Assembly (NCBI GenBank): GCA_025531455.1
Contig: JAMYHL010000016.1
Coordinates: forward strand, 62,001 to 126,000
Source of the DNA: Apiotrichum sp. Y4204
Taxonomy: Eukaryota; Basidiomycota; Tremellomycetes; Trichosporonales; Trichosporonaceae
Length of the DNA stretch: 64,000 bases
Direction of reading: 5' to 3'
The notes under the pieces were generated by a model. It ran no database searches. It was given only the letters and a program-made list of their open reading frames with translations, and was not told the origin of the DNA. Both the position numbers and the translations under genes were made by a program. Positions 22,746-33,418 of this stretch are shown one piece after another; positions within the stretch are counted from its first letter, which is position 1; every line of letters begins with the position of its first letter.

Positions 22746-25106
22746 ATGACCTCGGCCATTCCCTCACCCTGCCCCTCTCCCACACCGACACCGACGCTCG
22801 CGCCCACGCGCCCTCCGCGGCGACCAATCTCCCCACCGCCCGTCAGCGCCACCGGCCCCGGGCGGCCGTTGTGGTCCGTCGCCGATGCGTTGGACAGCAT
22901 GGTCGAACGCGCACTCTCTCCCTCTCCCTCTCCCTCGCTGTCCTCGCAGTACTCGCAACCCAAACCCATCCTCCGCATCCCGAGGACCCCGACACGAGAC
23001 TACCCGCGCTCGCCCAGCACCTCAAGTCTCGCAAGTGAGGCAACAGAATCCGCAGATGGGAGCACGACCGCCACCGCAACGCCCATACCCAGCCCGTCTA
23101 TGCGCACCGCCACCCTCCCGTCCGTCGTCCTCCCAGAACTGCCATCCGCTACAAACCCTAACCGCATCTTCGCGGCAAGCTCCGCCCTCATGTCCGCTGT
23201 CACCGCTGCGCGCGGGCGCAACCTCATCATTGGTCCATGTACCTGCCGTACCTGTAGCATCGGCTGTCTCGTGGCCCTGCTGGCAATGGCCACGGGGCGA
23301 GTTGACCAGTTGCGCGAGGACCCAGTGGTGCCGACGTACGATCAGGTTCGAGAGGATGGGGAGGGGCGAGGAGTCTCGCCCAGCCGCGTTCCGGTGACTG
23401 CACGTCTCGGGCAGGCGAGCACGCAGCTGCGAGCCGTGCTTGCAACCATCGCACACATCCAGTTCCTCGACACCGAGTGCCGCATCCTCCAGGCGGCGGG
23501 CACGCAGTTTGTCATTGCGCTGCCGTACGTCCCCGTTGACTTTTTGCGCACCCACAAGCGCATTGTCGGCAGCACGTCCCCCAGTCCGAGTTCAAGCCCA
23601 AGCCCCAGGAGTCCGGGGAACAGCCCTGGCCCTGGCCCGGGTCCTGGCTCTGGACCAGCTCGTGAGGGCCATAAAGGTGGTGATGGTCGCGAAGGCAATG
23701 GCAAAGGCGGACCTGGGCGCCGCAACCCTGATGGCCGCGCCAACGGCGCCGGCGCTCCTGGGACTGCGCAAGAGAACGGGACAGCAATGGAACGCGCGCC
23801 CGATTCGGCAAGGTCGGGCCGCTTCCACAGCTCGCGCAGCTCGCACGGGTCGGGACGTAGCTTCTACACGGCGCACACGCACCAGGACTCACTCGATGGC
23901 GTGCCGGACGCTGCGGGGATCGCCGAGCGCGATCTCAGCTACCCGCGCACCGCGCCACTCAAGCTCCGGAGGAGCGCGTCGCGCCCGTCCCTGGACGGCA
24001 GCGACCGCGAACGTGAACGCGAACGTGAACGCGAGCGAGACCGTATGTGGCCGGGCTCACCCTGCTCCTCCGCTGGACCGGACGTCCCCGAGGACGCGAC
24101 TGGCGACATCCTCGCGACGTGGGGCAACTTTGCCTGGGGCGCCCGGCGCAACTCGGTTTCGAGCTCCAGCCTGCGCTCGTACCGCTCCCTCCGGCGTGCG
24201 CGGAGCAACTCGTCGCAGGCGTCGGGGTCAGACGAGGACCGCTCCGGTGCGCTGCAGGTGATTCTTGAGGCGACAAACGTTGAGAGTGAGGAAGCGGGTG
24301 CGGATCCGGCCGAGGCGACCGAAATGCTCAAGGAGCCATCGTCGTCGGGTTCAGGTGAGGACATGTCGGCAGACTCGCACAACACAAGCAACCCAAGCAG
24401 CGCAAGCCTTCTCTGCCCGCGCGTCACGACGCCGTCTCCGCCCGAGACTCCGCTCAAGACGCCCGATCCCTCGCCGGATCTTCCGAACCCAGCAGAGGCC
24501 CGAGACCCGTGGGCAGGCCTCGCTCGCTCGCCGTCGCAGCAGCGCAAGCGCGCGTCGATCACGAGTCTCATCCGCCTGATTGTCCCAGAGAACGCATCTG
24601 GCTCGACCTCAAGCAGCGGCAGTCCCGGCAACGGCACCAGCGCCAGTGTGAGCGCCAGTACGAGCAGCACTGCGTGCGTGCCGAATGTCGCCCGCGCGAC
24701 GTCCCCGGCTCCGCTGTCCCCCCGCCTCTCGAGCCCCGCCGAGCTCGCGTACCTCACTGCCGGGGACAGCGACCGCTTCCCGTGCTTTTGCACGCCGTCG
24801 AACATCCAGAGCGTGCGCGACGCGAAGCGGACGGCCGATGAGACCATCGAGCTGCGCCGCAATCTCACAGCTGCGCACGCCGAGGCGGAGCTGCTCAAGG
24901 CGAACCGCACGCACCTGGAGGAGACAATCGCTGTGCTCCGCGGCCGCCTCGCTGCGGCGGAGAGCATGCTCGACACATACGAGGACCTCACGCGTGAGGT
25001 CGAGGAGGAGCGGCGCGTGCTCGAGTCGGAAAAGTTCCTTCTCGAGATGGAGAACATGCGGCTGAGCAAGAAGAATGCCAGCCTTGTCGCGTCGGGGCGA
25101 AGGTGA
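22746..25106 (+). CDS. Ser/Pro-rich protein with C-terminal coiled coil, unknown function
   Basis: One long exon encodes 786 aa from the ATG at 22746. Residues 1-110 are Pro/Ser/Thr-rich. About residues 120-270 form a conserved-looking folded segment containing CTCRTCSIGC, a possible Cys cluster, and a helical part (ASTQLRAVLATIAHIQFLDTE region). A long disordered stretch follows, with Gly/Pro runs and a repeated Arg-Glu tract (RERERERERERERD, residues about 420-435) encoded by 12-bp repeats. The last 110 residues form a strong coiled coil of Leu/Glu/Arg heptads ending in a basic tail. A folded head, a disordered linker and a coiled-coil tail suit a scaffold or polarity protein, but I do not recognise the family. 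It is the sole gene between a gene desert and the monooxygenase. Confidence 0.78.
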   Translation: MTSAIPSPCPSPTPTPTLAPTRPPRRPISPPPVSATGPGRPLWSVADALDSMVERALSPSPSPSLSSQYSQPKPILRIPRTPTRDYPRSPSTSSLASEATESADGSTTATATPIPSPSMRTATLPSVVLPELPSATNPNRIFAASSALMSAVTAARGRNLIIGPCTCRTCSIGCLVALLAMATGRVDQLREDPVVPTYDQVREDGEGRGVSPSRVPVTARLGQASTQLRAVLATIAHIQFLDTECRILQAAGTQFVIALPYVPVDFLRTHKRIVGSTSPSPSSSPSPRSPGNSPGPGPGPGSGPAREGHKGGDGREGNGKGGPGRRNPDGRANGAGAPGTAQENGTAMERAPDSARSGRFHSSRSSHGSGRSFYTAHTHQDSLDGVPDAAGIAERDLSYPRTAPLKLRRSASRPSLDGSDRERERERERERDRMWPGSPCSSAGPDVPEDATGDILATWGNFAWGARRNSVSSSSLRSYRSLRRARSNSSQASGSDEDRSGALQVILEATNVESEEAGADPAEATEMLKEPSSSGSGEDMSADSHNTSNPSSASLLCPRVTTPSPPETPLKTPDPSPDLPNPAEARDPWAGLARSPSQQRKRASITSLIRLIVPENASGSTSSSGSPGNGTSASVSASTSSTACVPNVARATSPAPLSPRLSSPAELAYLTAGDSDRFPCFCTPSNIQSVRDAKRTADETIELRRNLTAAHAEAELLKANRTHLEETIAVLRGRLAAAESMLDTYEDLTREVEEERRVLESEKFLLEMENMRLSKKNASLVASGRR

Positions 25107-25261
25107 AGAAAGTGTAGTTGTCGCGTCGGGATTGTAATGAACGGATGTGATTGTACATTACTACAGAATCGGGGCTTGCAGAAAGAGGCTCCACCGTGTC
25201 CATACAATTGCATTCACAGGCCAAGAGACTACAACACACCCAACTTCTGACGCAAGACTGT

Positions 25262-27346
25262 TCACTTCGGGACAAGGGCGAGGACACGGTCCTTGGCGGC
25301 CACGCCGGCGTCGGCGACGGCATTGAGGAGGTGCACCGCGCTGCCGCCGAGGCGCTGGAAGACGCGCCTGTCCCACGCGCGCTTGCCGCCCCACGCGGCG
25401 CCGAGGAGGACAAGGACGGTGAATGCGATCGTCTTGATGCGCTGGCGCACGGCGAGACGCTCGGCACCCTTGTAGTCTGCCCAGACGGGCCACGCGCTGT
25501 TCCACCACATGCGGAAGATGGAGCCCGGGTAGTGCGTCTGAAATCAGAACGAGCAGCGTGGTCATACTCACAAAGATGCGACCGGTGCCGTCCTTGCGCC
25601 AGTAGTTGTGCACGCGAGGCCAAGTGGTGCGCTTGAGCTCCTTCTCGATCCACGCGTCGTACTTCTCCGCAGCACTACGCTTGACCTCGAGCTTGGGGAT
25701 GGCGTTGTCGCGCATCGCCTCAATCATGCGTGTGATGTACGCAGCCTGGATCTCGAGCACGAGCGTCACGCTGCTGTGGTTGACGAGCGTGTTGTTCCCG
25801 CTCATCGTGTAGTAGTTTGGCATGCCGGGCAGTGTCATCTGGAGATGTCAATTAAGTGATGGTGGTGGGTCGCTCACGCCGTGATAATACGTCAGATCCG
25901 CCTTGCCATCATAGTTCTCCGTCGAGTCCGACTCGCCCGCGACCTGCATGTCGATGTGCTTTCTGTCAGCCTCTTTGTGCTTGACCAACTCACGTCCGCG
26001 GCATAGCCGGTGGAGAGGACGACGACATCCGCAGGGATGACGCTTCCGTCGTCGGTCTTGACGCCCTCGGGGGTGAGTCCCGCGATGCGCCCGTAGATGG
26101 CCTTGTTCTGCGGCTGGTTGATGGCCGCAAAGTAGCCGTCCTCGAAGATGTACCGCTTCGCCATGAACGGGAACTTGGGGACGACCTTGTCCTTCATATG
26201 CTCTGGCGCGCGCGCGACCATCCACGAGCCAATGTCCTGGAGAGTGAGTGAGAGTACCTTTTTTGTACCCACCCGTTCAAGACGCTTGCGCGCGCGCTTG
26301 CCCTCCTTCTCGTACTGCCAGTAGAAACGACTGTCCGCGATGGCGAGCATGATGAGACGCTGCCACCGCTGGAGGAACGGGAAGCGTGCGCGCAGAGCGC
26401 GCAGGCTTTCCGAGTTGGGCGCCGAGTTGCGTGCCGCCGTCACACCACCCGTCGAGCTTGGCATGTACCACTGCTGCGCGCGGGCGAGGGACACGAGGCG
26501 GATCTCGGGGTCGAGCCCGAGCGTGCCGACGATCTGGACTCTTGAAGTGAGCGACCCTCTCGTCTCTTCACTCACCCGCTGCAGCCGTTACCGACGACGA
26601 CGACGTCCTTGCCGCGCAGGTCCTCGAAGGGGAGGTCGCGGGGCCAGCGCGCTGCGTGGATTACGCGTCCGGGGAAGCTGTCCTCGCCGTCTAGGGGGAT
26701 GCGGTTGGGCTCGGCGAACGCGCCCGTCGCGCACACGAGCACCTGGCAGTCGAGCACGATGTCCTGCTCATTGACGAGGTCCCGCAGCGTCACGTGGTAC
26801 TCGTTGCGCGCGGCGTCCCATTCAGCGCGCACGTACGAGTGCTGCAGCTTGAGGCGGTTCGTCAGGCCTTGCGTCTTGACAATGTTGGCCCAGTCTGCGG
26901 TTAGAGACGGCAGTCAGAGTTGGCTCACAGCGCTGGATCTCCTTGTGGTCTGGGTGTGTTTCGGTCCATTGCGAATTCTGGAACCGCGAGTGGCTGTACG
27001 CGACGGCGGGGACGCTGACGTGAGAGGGTATAAGCGGGCGGTACTCACTCGCATCGGCATCCTCTGGTGGTCAGCGGCTTCTCTAACACAGCACTCACGG
27101 GTAGCGGTTGACGTACCACGTCCCGCCGACGTCGTCCTCGCGGTCGACGATCTGCTGTCAGAAGACACAGCAGCATACACTCACGATCCAGTTGGTCAGT
27201 CCACGCTCATCGAGGTCGAGCGCGAGGGTGATGCCGCCAATGCCCGCGCCGACAATGAGGACGGACGGATTGAGCGCAGTGTTGATGCTGCTCGCCGCCG
27301 CGAACGGCGACTCAATGATGGGTTCTGGCGCCTTTCCGTCTGGCAT
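25262..27346 (-). CDS. Baeyer-Villiger-type FAD monooxygenase with C-terminal membrane anchor
   Basis: Ten exons give 589 aa. Introns: 27152-27184, 27064-27098, 27015-27048, 26895-26928, 26541-26575, 26237-26272, 25959-25994, 25839-25877, 25539-25571. The FAD Rossmann motif VLIVGAGIGG is near residue 30 and the NADPH motif VVVVGNGCSG is downstream. Between them lies FPGRVIHAARW, an exact match to the type I Baeyer-Villiger fingerprint FxGxxxHxxxW. A 15-nt exon (27049-27063) restores the conserved YPGCRCDVPA loop. These enzymes insert oxygen next to ketones or oxidise heteroatoms. A hydrophobic segment near residue 525 (TIAFTVLVLLGAAWGG) followed by basic residues suggests a tail membrane anchor. 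The substrate is unknown. Confidence 0.88.
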
Positions 27347-28308
27347 CTTGTGTGAGTAGACAAAGTACAGTAGTACGCTGGGAAAAGCGATGGGGGTTGC
27401 GCGGGTATGCTTATATTCTCGCTTCACAGACATCCATTCCGGCTACCATCGCTACTGACATGCAGATGCTGACGTCGTTTCACACGAGGTGGGCTTTGAT
27501 AACGCCAGCTCGCTTCGTTCGTTGCCACCCGCTCTCCTCGATTACCGGTCCTCGGAGACGGGCATTGGCGTTGGGGGTCACCCGCGCGCTTCGGGTCTCG
27601 GCATCTACGTGCAGAACAAGTCAACTGCAGCGCTGTACTGCAACTACAGTGCCAGCAGCTGCACTCAAAGCCACACACCTGTATGACTGGCGCTGTCCAC
27701 GTCGGCGTTCTCCGCGTCACGTGCACGTCTGGGTTGTCCGACTCGTAACCGGCGGCCAGGACAATGCGATGGGGCACGATTACGGTTTGTCTTGGACGCC
27801 TCGGAGCAGAAAGCGTGTCGATGAGGATTGCTCTGTGGTCCACCTCGGAATACGGGCCCTTGGCGCGGGGCCCGGTGGGGGATGCTGTAAACGTACATGT
27901 CTGATCATGTCTGACAATGGGGCTCCTCGGCATCCTCCGAGCGTCTGCCCCCTCCTGTGGTTGGTGCGCATGCCGACACATGAGAACTCTTGAGACACTC
28001 CCGCCCACAGTGCTGAACTGTACTGTACAAAGAGACTTCTCGGGGCGCTCTAGTTTCTGCTGTAACACGACACAAACACACGCATACACCAGTAACCCTC
28101 TTAACTGCTGACCCTTATGATCTCTACAGAAGCACGATGACAGAGCATTCATTCACTTTTGTACTGCAGGCACGCACAAGAGGCCACTACAGATTATTGA
28201 CTGGCACTACTGAGAAAAGCCATCCGCTCCTGGCTGCGCGATCACTCTGGTCTTTCGGATTACTGCCAATGTCAGCGGTCGAGCCAGAGTGTATTCAACT
28301 AAAGCACC
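27347..28308. other. Intergenic: monooxygenase promoter and 3' flank of the secreted-protein gene
   Basis: About 1 kb without a supported gene. A 242-codon minus-strand frame at 27424-28152 has a Cys/Arg/Ser-rich random composition and no splice logic. Confidence 0.45.
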
Positions 28309-28950
28309 TCAGGCTACCCATGAGACCGGATAGTGGTTCGGCATCCATGGGCGTTGAGCTCTGCCGCGGCAATAGCGGCCAGAGCAAGAGTTACAATCAA
28401 AGTAATCCGAGCTGAACTCGTAGCATCTGCGCACGTCGATACACCATGCGCCCTGGCAGTCGTCGCGATCCTGTCTCACCTCCAAGCCCATGGCACGTCT
28501 GCGTGCACGCTGCTCGTTCCGCGCCTTATCGCGCCTCAGCCACTCGAGACACTGTTGCTCGTCGGGGAGGGGCTCGTGGACGTTCATAGCAGGGTCGGCA
28601 AGGCGCTCGGTGTACTCATCGGCAGTATCGACGTATTCCAGCTCCATGGCGGCAATGTACGCAGGATTGAGCTCGTTGACAATATGGCCTTGAGTGTTGG
28701 CAAGGTATGTGTGGCCGCCGATACCTTGAATGGACGACCCGAACTCGATCTGGAGGAGCTGGCTGTAGCGCTGGGGCGGAAAGTCGCGAACATACTTGCG
28801 GACTATCTCGCCAGTTCGTTCGTTGCGGATGTGAAAGTTGACGATGTCGACCGAGGACTCGTTCTCGACGCCGACCCAGCCGTTGTAGGCCGCTAGGCCA
28901 ACTTGAAAAATACAACCCATGGAAGCAAGAATGAAGTAGAAGAGAAACAT
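28309..28950 (-). CDS. Small secreted Cys-containing protein, unknown
   Basis: A single exon of 213 aa. The first 20-22 residues (MFLFYFILASMGCIFQVGLA) are hydrophobic with a small-residue end and read as a signal peptide. The mature part starts with Tyr/Trp-rich strands (YNGWVGVENESS) and has a middle acidic and Arg-rich helix. It ends in a Cys cluster: six cysteines within about 35 residues (CQGAWC, RRC, FDCNSCSG, YC). A TATA-like box on the minus strand lies about 45 nt upstream. The Cys cluster near the C-terminus suggests disulphides and an extracellular role, but I recognise no family. Confidence 0.6.
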   Translation of the reverse strand: MFLFYFILASMGCIFQVGLAAYNGWVGVENESSVDIVNFHIRNERTGEIVRKYVRDFPPQRYSQLLQIEFGSSIQGIGGHTYLANTQGHIVNELNPAYIAAMELEYVDTADEYTERLADPAMNVHEPLPDEQQCLEWLRRDKARNEQRARRRAMGLEVRQDRDDCQGAWCIDVRRCYEFSSDYFDCNSCSGRYCRGRAQRPWMPNHYPVSWVA

Positions 28951-30397
28951 TCTGAGTTGTTCATGAGCGCTTTTACACCTTGTTCTGCGCGTTTTTTATA
29001 CTTTCCCACAGGTCAACCGTCCCACAACGGTCAAAGGTGAGAGTGACTGTCGGAGTACTTCTCGGACCATTTACTCACCAGGTATCCTGGCAACAAGACC
29101 CGCTTCCACTGCATGTGGTGCCGATGCCATTCTTAACAACTCGTGAGCGATGAGCAGGTCCGGGGGCATCGACTGATGTTGCGATCAGGTCGCAAACATT
29201 GTGCCTGCTCACGCTGGTCTCACTTTGGGCTCACAATCGGCGGCATGCTATATTACAAGGTTCATGAACTATCCGTACCCCTTCCTTGCCTAATCTCCCT
29301 CTAGCTGCAGATCTGACATACTCTAGTTTAGGTATAGTCTCTCGCAACAGCACAAACACCCTGCCCATCCATGCACTGTCGCAAAGCACGGTTTCGAAGA
29401 TCCACTGGCTCACGAGTCCATGGAGAGACAACAGTGGTTAGCATAGGAACCAGGCCCTCTCAAAGTGGAGCCGCTTGCAATTGGCGGTTCCTAGTCTGAC
29501 CCAACCTAACTGCGTGTGCTATTCCTAGCTTTCTCTCGACCCACAAGGTTGCCATGTGTCCGTCCGGGTGGGAGTCTTCGGAACCCGTGACAAACGGAAG
29601 ACTGCATGTACTGTATGTCAGCAGACACAGGCAACCAAAGCCACGATTGGCACTCCGCGATTTTCGGCGACGTACAGCACGGCATCATCGGGGGTATTGG
29701 ACACCTACAAACCATAGATAAGGAGACCTCCCCGCTTTTGGATGGTGTGTATTCGGGGCCTGGCACTGAGGCTTCGAGGCGGTTGCGTATGGCCCATCGA
29801 CATGATCACTCGTGAAGGCAAGGTGTCACAATTGTCATAACGGCAACGCCGTAACGTCTCTGCAAAAGAGCTCACTATCAGATCGTCAACCGAGCGATCT
29901 GAGTCCTTACGAGCCGTTGAGTCCGTGACAGCAAGGTGCAGTAGTCATCAGAAAGCCGGTATCTCTTGAGCGAAAGCCAAGTCAATTAACCAGCTATCGA
30001 TGTCATCTTCCTTATGCGTCCTGCACGTCCCCTTCACACCTGCCGCCCAGGCAGATTGCGAAGCAAGGCGACTTTTGGATCTGGGTCGTGACCAGAAGAG
30101 CCTCTGCGGAGCTCTGAGTAGTTCACGCATGTGGGAGACCGGCAACACTACTGCCTGAACCTCTCAATCTTGTAAATACGTTTGGTAAGCACTTTGTAGA
30201 TCTGCTACTTGAGCATTGGGGATGAGAGATACTGTGCATCAATGTCGATGACCATGAACTACCAGACTACAATCCACTCGACTAGAGAAAATTAACGGGG
30301 AAGTATTTTGTTTTCAATACCACCAAGATCTATTCTCGAAAACCTCACCCACCCCGTCCCTCACACTCCCACTCCTGATAGCACCCACGGCAGCCGC
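28951..30397. other. Gene-poor 1.4 kb region
   Basis: Holds the promoter of the secreted-protein gene (TATAAAA on the minus strand near 28995-29002) and the 3' flank of the OPT gene. AT content is higher than the window average. No coding frame or RNA gene is supported. Confidence 0.5.
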
Positions 30398-33300
30398 TTA
30401 GGTGAAGAGACCAGATCCGGGAGCATCACCAAAGTAGCCCACCTCGGGAATATCGAGACGCGGGCAGCCGCCGGCGCCCTCACAGCCCTCGTTGACAATG
30501 TTGTTGCCCCACCATTCGACGTTGTAACCGCCGTTGGGGACCTGGAGACAGAAGAAGATGACGATCGACGCAATGGCGATACCGGCAGGGAACGAGGCGG
30601 CGACGACATAGTTGTACTTGGCCCAGAAGGCGGTGTAGCGCTTACGGAGCCACTGGAACGAGATGAGGACAAGGTAAACGTTGCCGATGTAGTAGGCCAT
30701 ATTGTAAGGCGAGCCCCAGGTGGCGGGACCGGCGCAGATCATGACAGGGTGGAGCTGGCGGAGCTTCTCAGACTTGGGGAACCGCTTGCGGAGAGCCCAG
30801 TAGACAACAACAAGGGCGATGCCGACGGGGAAACCGGCGAGCATCCAGTTGTAGCGGCGGCCAGGGCCGAACAGGCGCGTGGGGCTGAGAGTACCCCAGA
30901 AGATGGCAGAGGTGAAGAAGGTGCGCTGACCGGGGCACGAGAACTTGAAGTCGGCCTCGGCAGTGCAGACGTTCTTGAAGCTCATGGCAAAGTTGAAGAC
31001 GGAGCTCGACACGAAGCAGTAGATGAGCGTAGCCCACAGCTGCATGTAGAAGGAGTGGCGAGGCGGGATCTTGAGGTAGTGGGCAAGCTTCAGGTCGTTG
31101 GAGAACGAGAGCGCCTGGTACACTGCAATGTAGCCGTAAGTCTTGAAGTACATGAGCGCGTTGGCGTTGCCGGCAACCATGGCACCACCGATAAACTCGC
31201 TAAGGACATTGAGGGGCACGGGAATACCTGTAACCGCCTGAATAAGACCGCAGGGAAGGAGCACGATGAGAGGCATGATGAGACCGAAGATAAGGACAGC
31301 AGGGGTGGTGTGGGTGGGGTAGACTCCGACGCCGATCATACCGAAGACCATGGAGATGAGAAGGACGAGAAGGTACTGCCACTCGGGAACCTCCTTGTAC
31401 CTCTTCATGAGACGGAAGTGAATGTCCTCCGAAAGGTCGTCGGTCTCCTGCTCGTCCTCGTCGCCGGCCTTTTTCCTCTTCAGAGCCTTGCGGACGCTGC
31501 GCATCAAGCTCTTGAATCCAACCTTGATCTCGTGGCGGTGGAAGATGGCGACATACGCGGCAGTGGCACCGTAAAGGGCAAAGTACCACATGAAAGACAC
31601 AATGTAGCCGGCAGACATCCACGGCTGCGAGTACTCCTGGTACTTCTTCATGTCGAGGTTCGAGTTGGCGTCGAGAATCTTCGAGACCTGGAACGTCTTG
31701 CCCTTGTTGTCAAAGCTCTTGTTCGAGTTGATGGGCATGTATCCAGTGTTCCAAGCGTTCTTGTACCAAACAATGAGAGTCATGATCGCACCGAGAAGGA
31801 TACCGATGAACATGTTCATGATGGAGAAGGTCGGGATGGTGAGCGGGTAGAGCCACACCGTCAGGTTGTTCCAGTCGAATGTGGGCCAAGGGTTGAGACC
31901 AACACCACCAGTCATGCCGGTAACAGCGTTGAGGTGAATGTTGTTGGGAGCAATCCACGACATCCACGAGAAGGTGGAGAGCGCAGAGAAGAGGTAGCCA
32001 GGAAGCCAGAAGTAGCTGTCGTGAGCAGTGATCTTCAATGCACACACAATCGTAGTACTCACACAAACATGGCAAGGAAAGAGAGGAGGAAGAACTTCTC
32101 ACGCGATGCGCGGAAGACTTTGCCGAAGGGGCCCTGAACAGGCTCGTTGACGCTGGTGTGGAACGCCTTGTTCAGACCAATCGTGGCCAGAGACGAGGGC
32201 CAAACAGCGATACTGGGGTGGACAAGGAACTTGCGGGTAAGACCAGCAAGACCGTAACCTGCAAAGTGAGTTATGCACTTGTGGCGTTTCGCAACCACTT
32301 ACCGACAAAGTTTGTACCCAGAGTGTTGATGATCTGGTACCCGTACTTGCGCGCAAACGGCTGGTTGAAGTATTGGGGCAGAGCCTGGACGGGGACAATG
32401 TAGTTGGTGTAGGGGGCGGTGAACGAGACGTCTGGTGGAGGTCAGCGACTGTGTTGTGGCGGAGGTGCCACATTTAGGCAAGTGCCACTCACTGGCCATG
32501 ATGGTAATCAACATGTGCTCCTTCTTGTTGAAGGGGCCAGGGTTCATCGTCCACCTGAATCCAAAGGTGTTAAACTGCTTCCTCGGAAGACGCATCATCA
32601 AGCGGCCGAAGGGGTCTGGATGTTAGCGGACGGGTTCCGATATTTTTGGCATTTTGTTTTATATTTTGGGAAAAGGTATACTCACAGGCCAGCAGCTGAG
32701 CGACGTTCGCACCGATGGTGATAGCGGGGTAGCGGTAAGAGAAAAGAGTATCGATAAAGCTGCCAGCAGCACAGAAGAGGGTTCCGATGACCAAAACACG
32801 GAAGGTGAGGGACGGCATGTCCGGATCGTCGGTGGGGTCAACGTTGGCGCGAACCTCGAGGTAGGGCGAGTTCTCAGTGGCGAGGATGGCCTCCATCTTC
32901 ATCTCGTGGATAAGCTCGGGGTACTTCTCGGGGTTGTTGTCGATCTCGGGCGAGTTGAGGAACTCCTGCATGCGGTCGAGGGTAGGACGCGGGAAGTTGT
33001 GGTCGTGCTCGTGAATGTCGTACAGCTGGCTGACAATCTGGCGTCAGGGATTGAGTTTCAAAAGTGGCACTCACGGTACGGGCGCGCGTAAGACTCATGG
33101 CGTTCATCTTGTGCTCAAGCTCCTCGAGCTCGACGCCAGTGAGCTCCAGGTCGCTGAATGTTAGAACAACATTTTCATCAGCAATGCTACGTCTACTCAC
33201 TGGGTGACATGCCTCTCCTCATCGGGAGGGAGGACCTCGACGCGGGCCAGGTTGTCATCCTTTTCGTCAAACTTGAGGTGGTCGCCGTGGTGCTTCTCGT

Positions 33301-33418
33301 TGTATGAGATGGTGGTCGGGTCCGAGTGGTACTCGTTGATTTCGGCGTTGGAGTTGTTGAACCGATTGTGGGCGGCGTTGCCGCCCTTCTCGTTGAATCC
33401 AAAGTTGTCAACGCCCAT
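30398..33418 (-). CDS. OPT-family oligopeptide transporter
   Basis: Seven exons give 904 aa. Introns: 33154-33200, 33038-33074, 32616-32685, 32432-32492, 32259-32302, 32016-32062. A long acidic cytosolic N-terminus precedes about 14-16 membrane segments. The OPT signatures are all present: SPYLEVRANV before the first helix, NPGPFNKKEH after it, and RYKEVPEWQY in the second half. Members are proton-coupled importers of tri- to pentapeptides, glutathione or metal chelates at the plasma membrane; the substrate here cannot be read from sequence. The start at 33418 gives MGVDNFGFNEKGG; an earlier in-frame Met at 33499 would add 27 residues, without support. Confidence 0.92.

Noticed and set aside
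23939..25213. 424-codon minus-strand frame
   Set aside because: Antisense of the Ser-rich coiled-coil gene; Ser/Arg-rich artefact.
27424..28152. 242-codon minus-strand frame upstream of the monooxygenase
   Set aside because: Composition rich in Cys/Arg/Ser with no domain; overlaps the monooxygenase promoter.
30308..32137. 609-codon plus-strand frame
   Set aside because: Antisense shadow of the OPT transporter, rich in Glu/Val/Gly/Asp without domain features.
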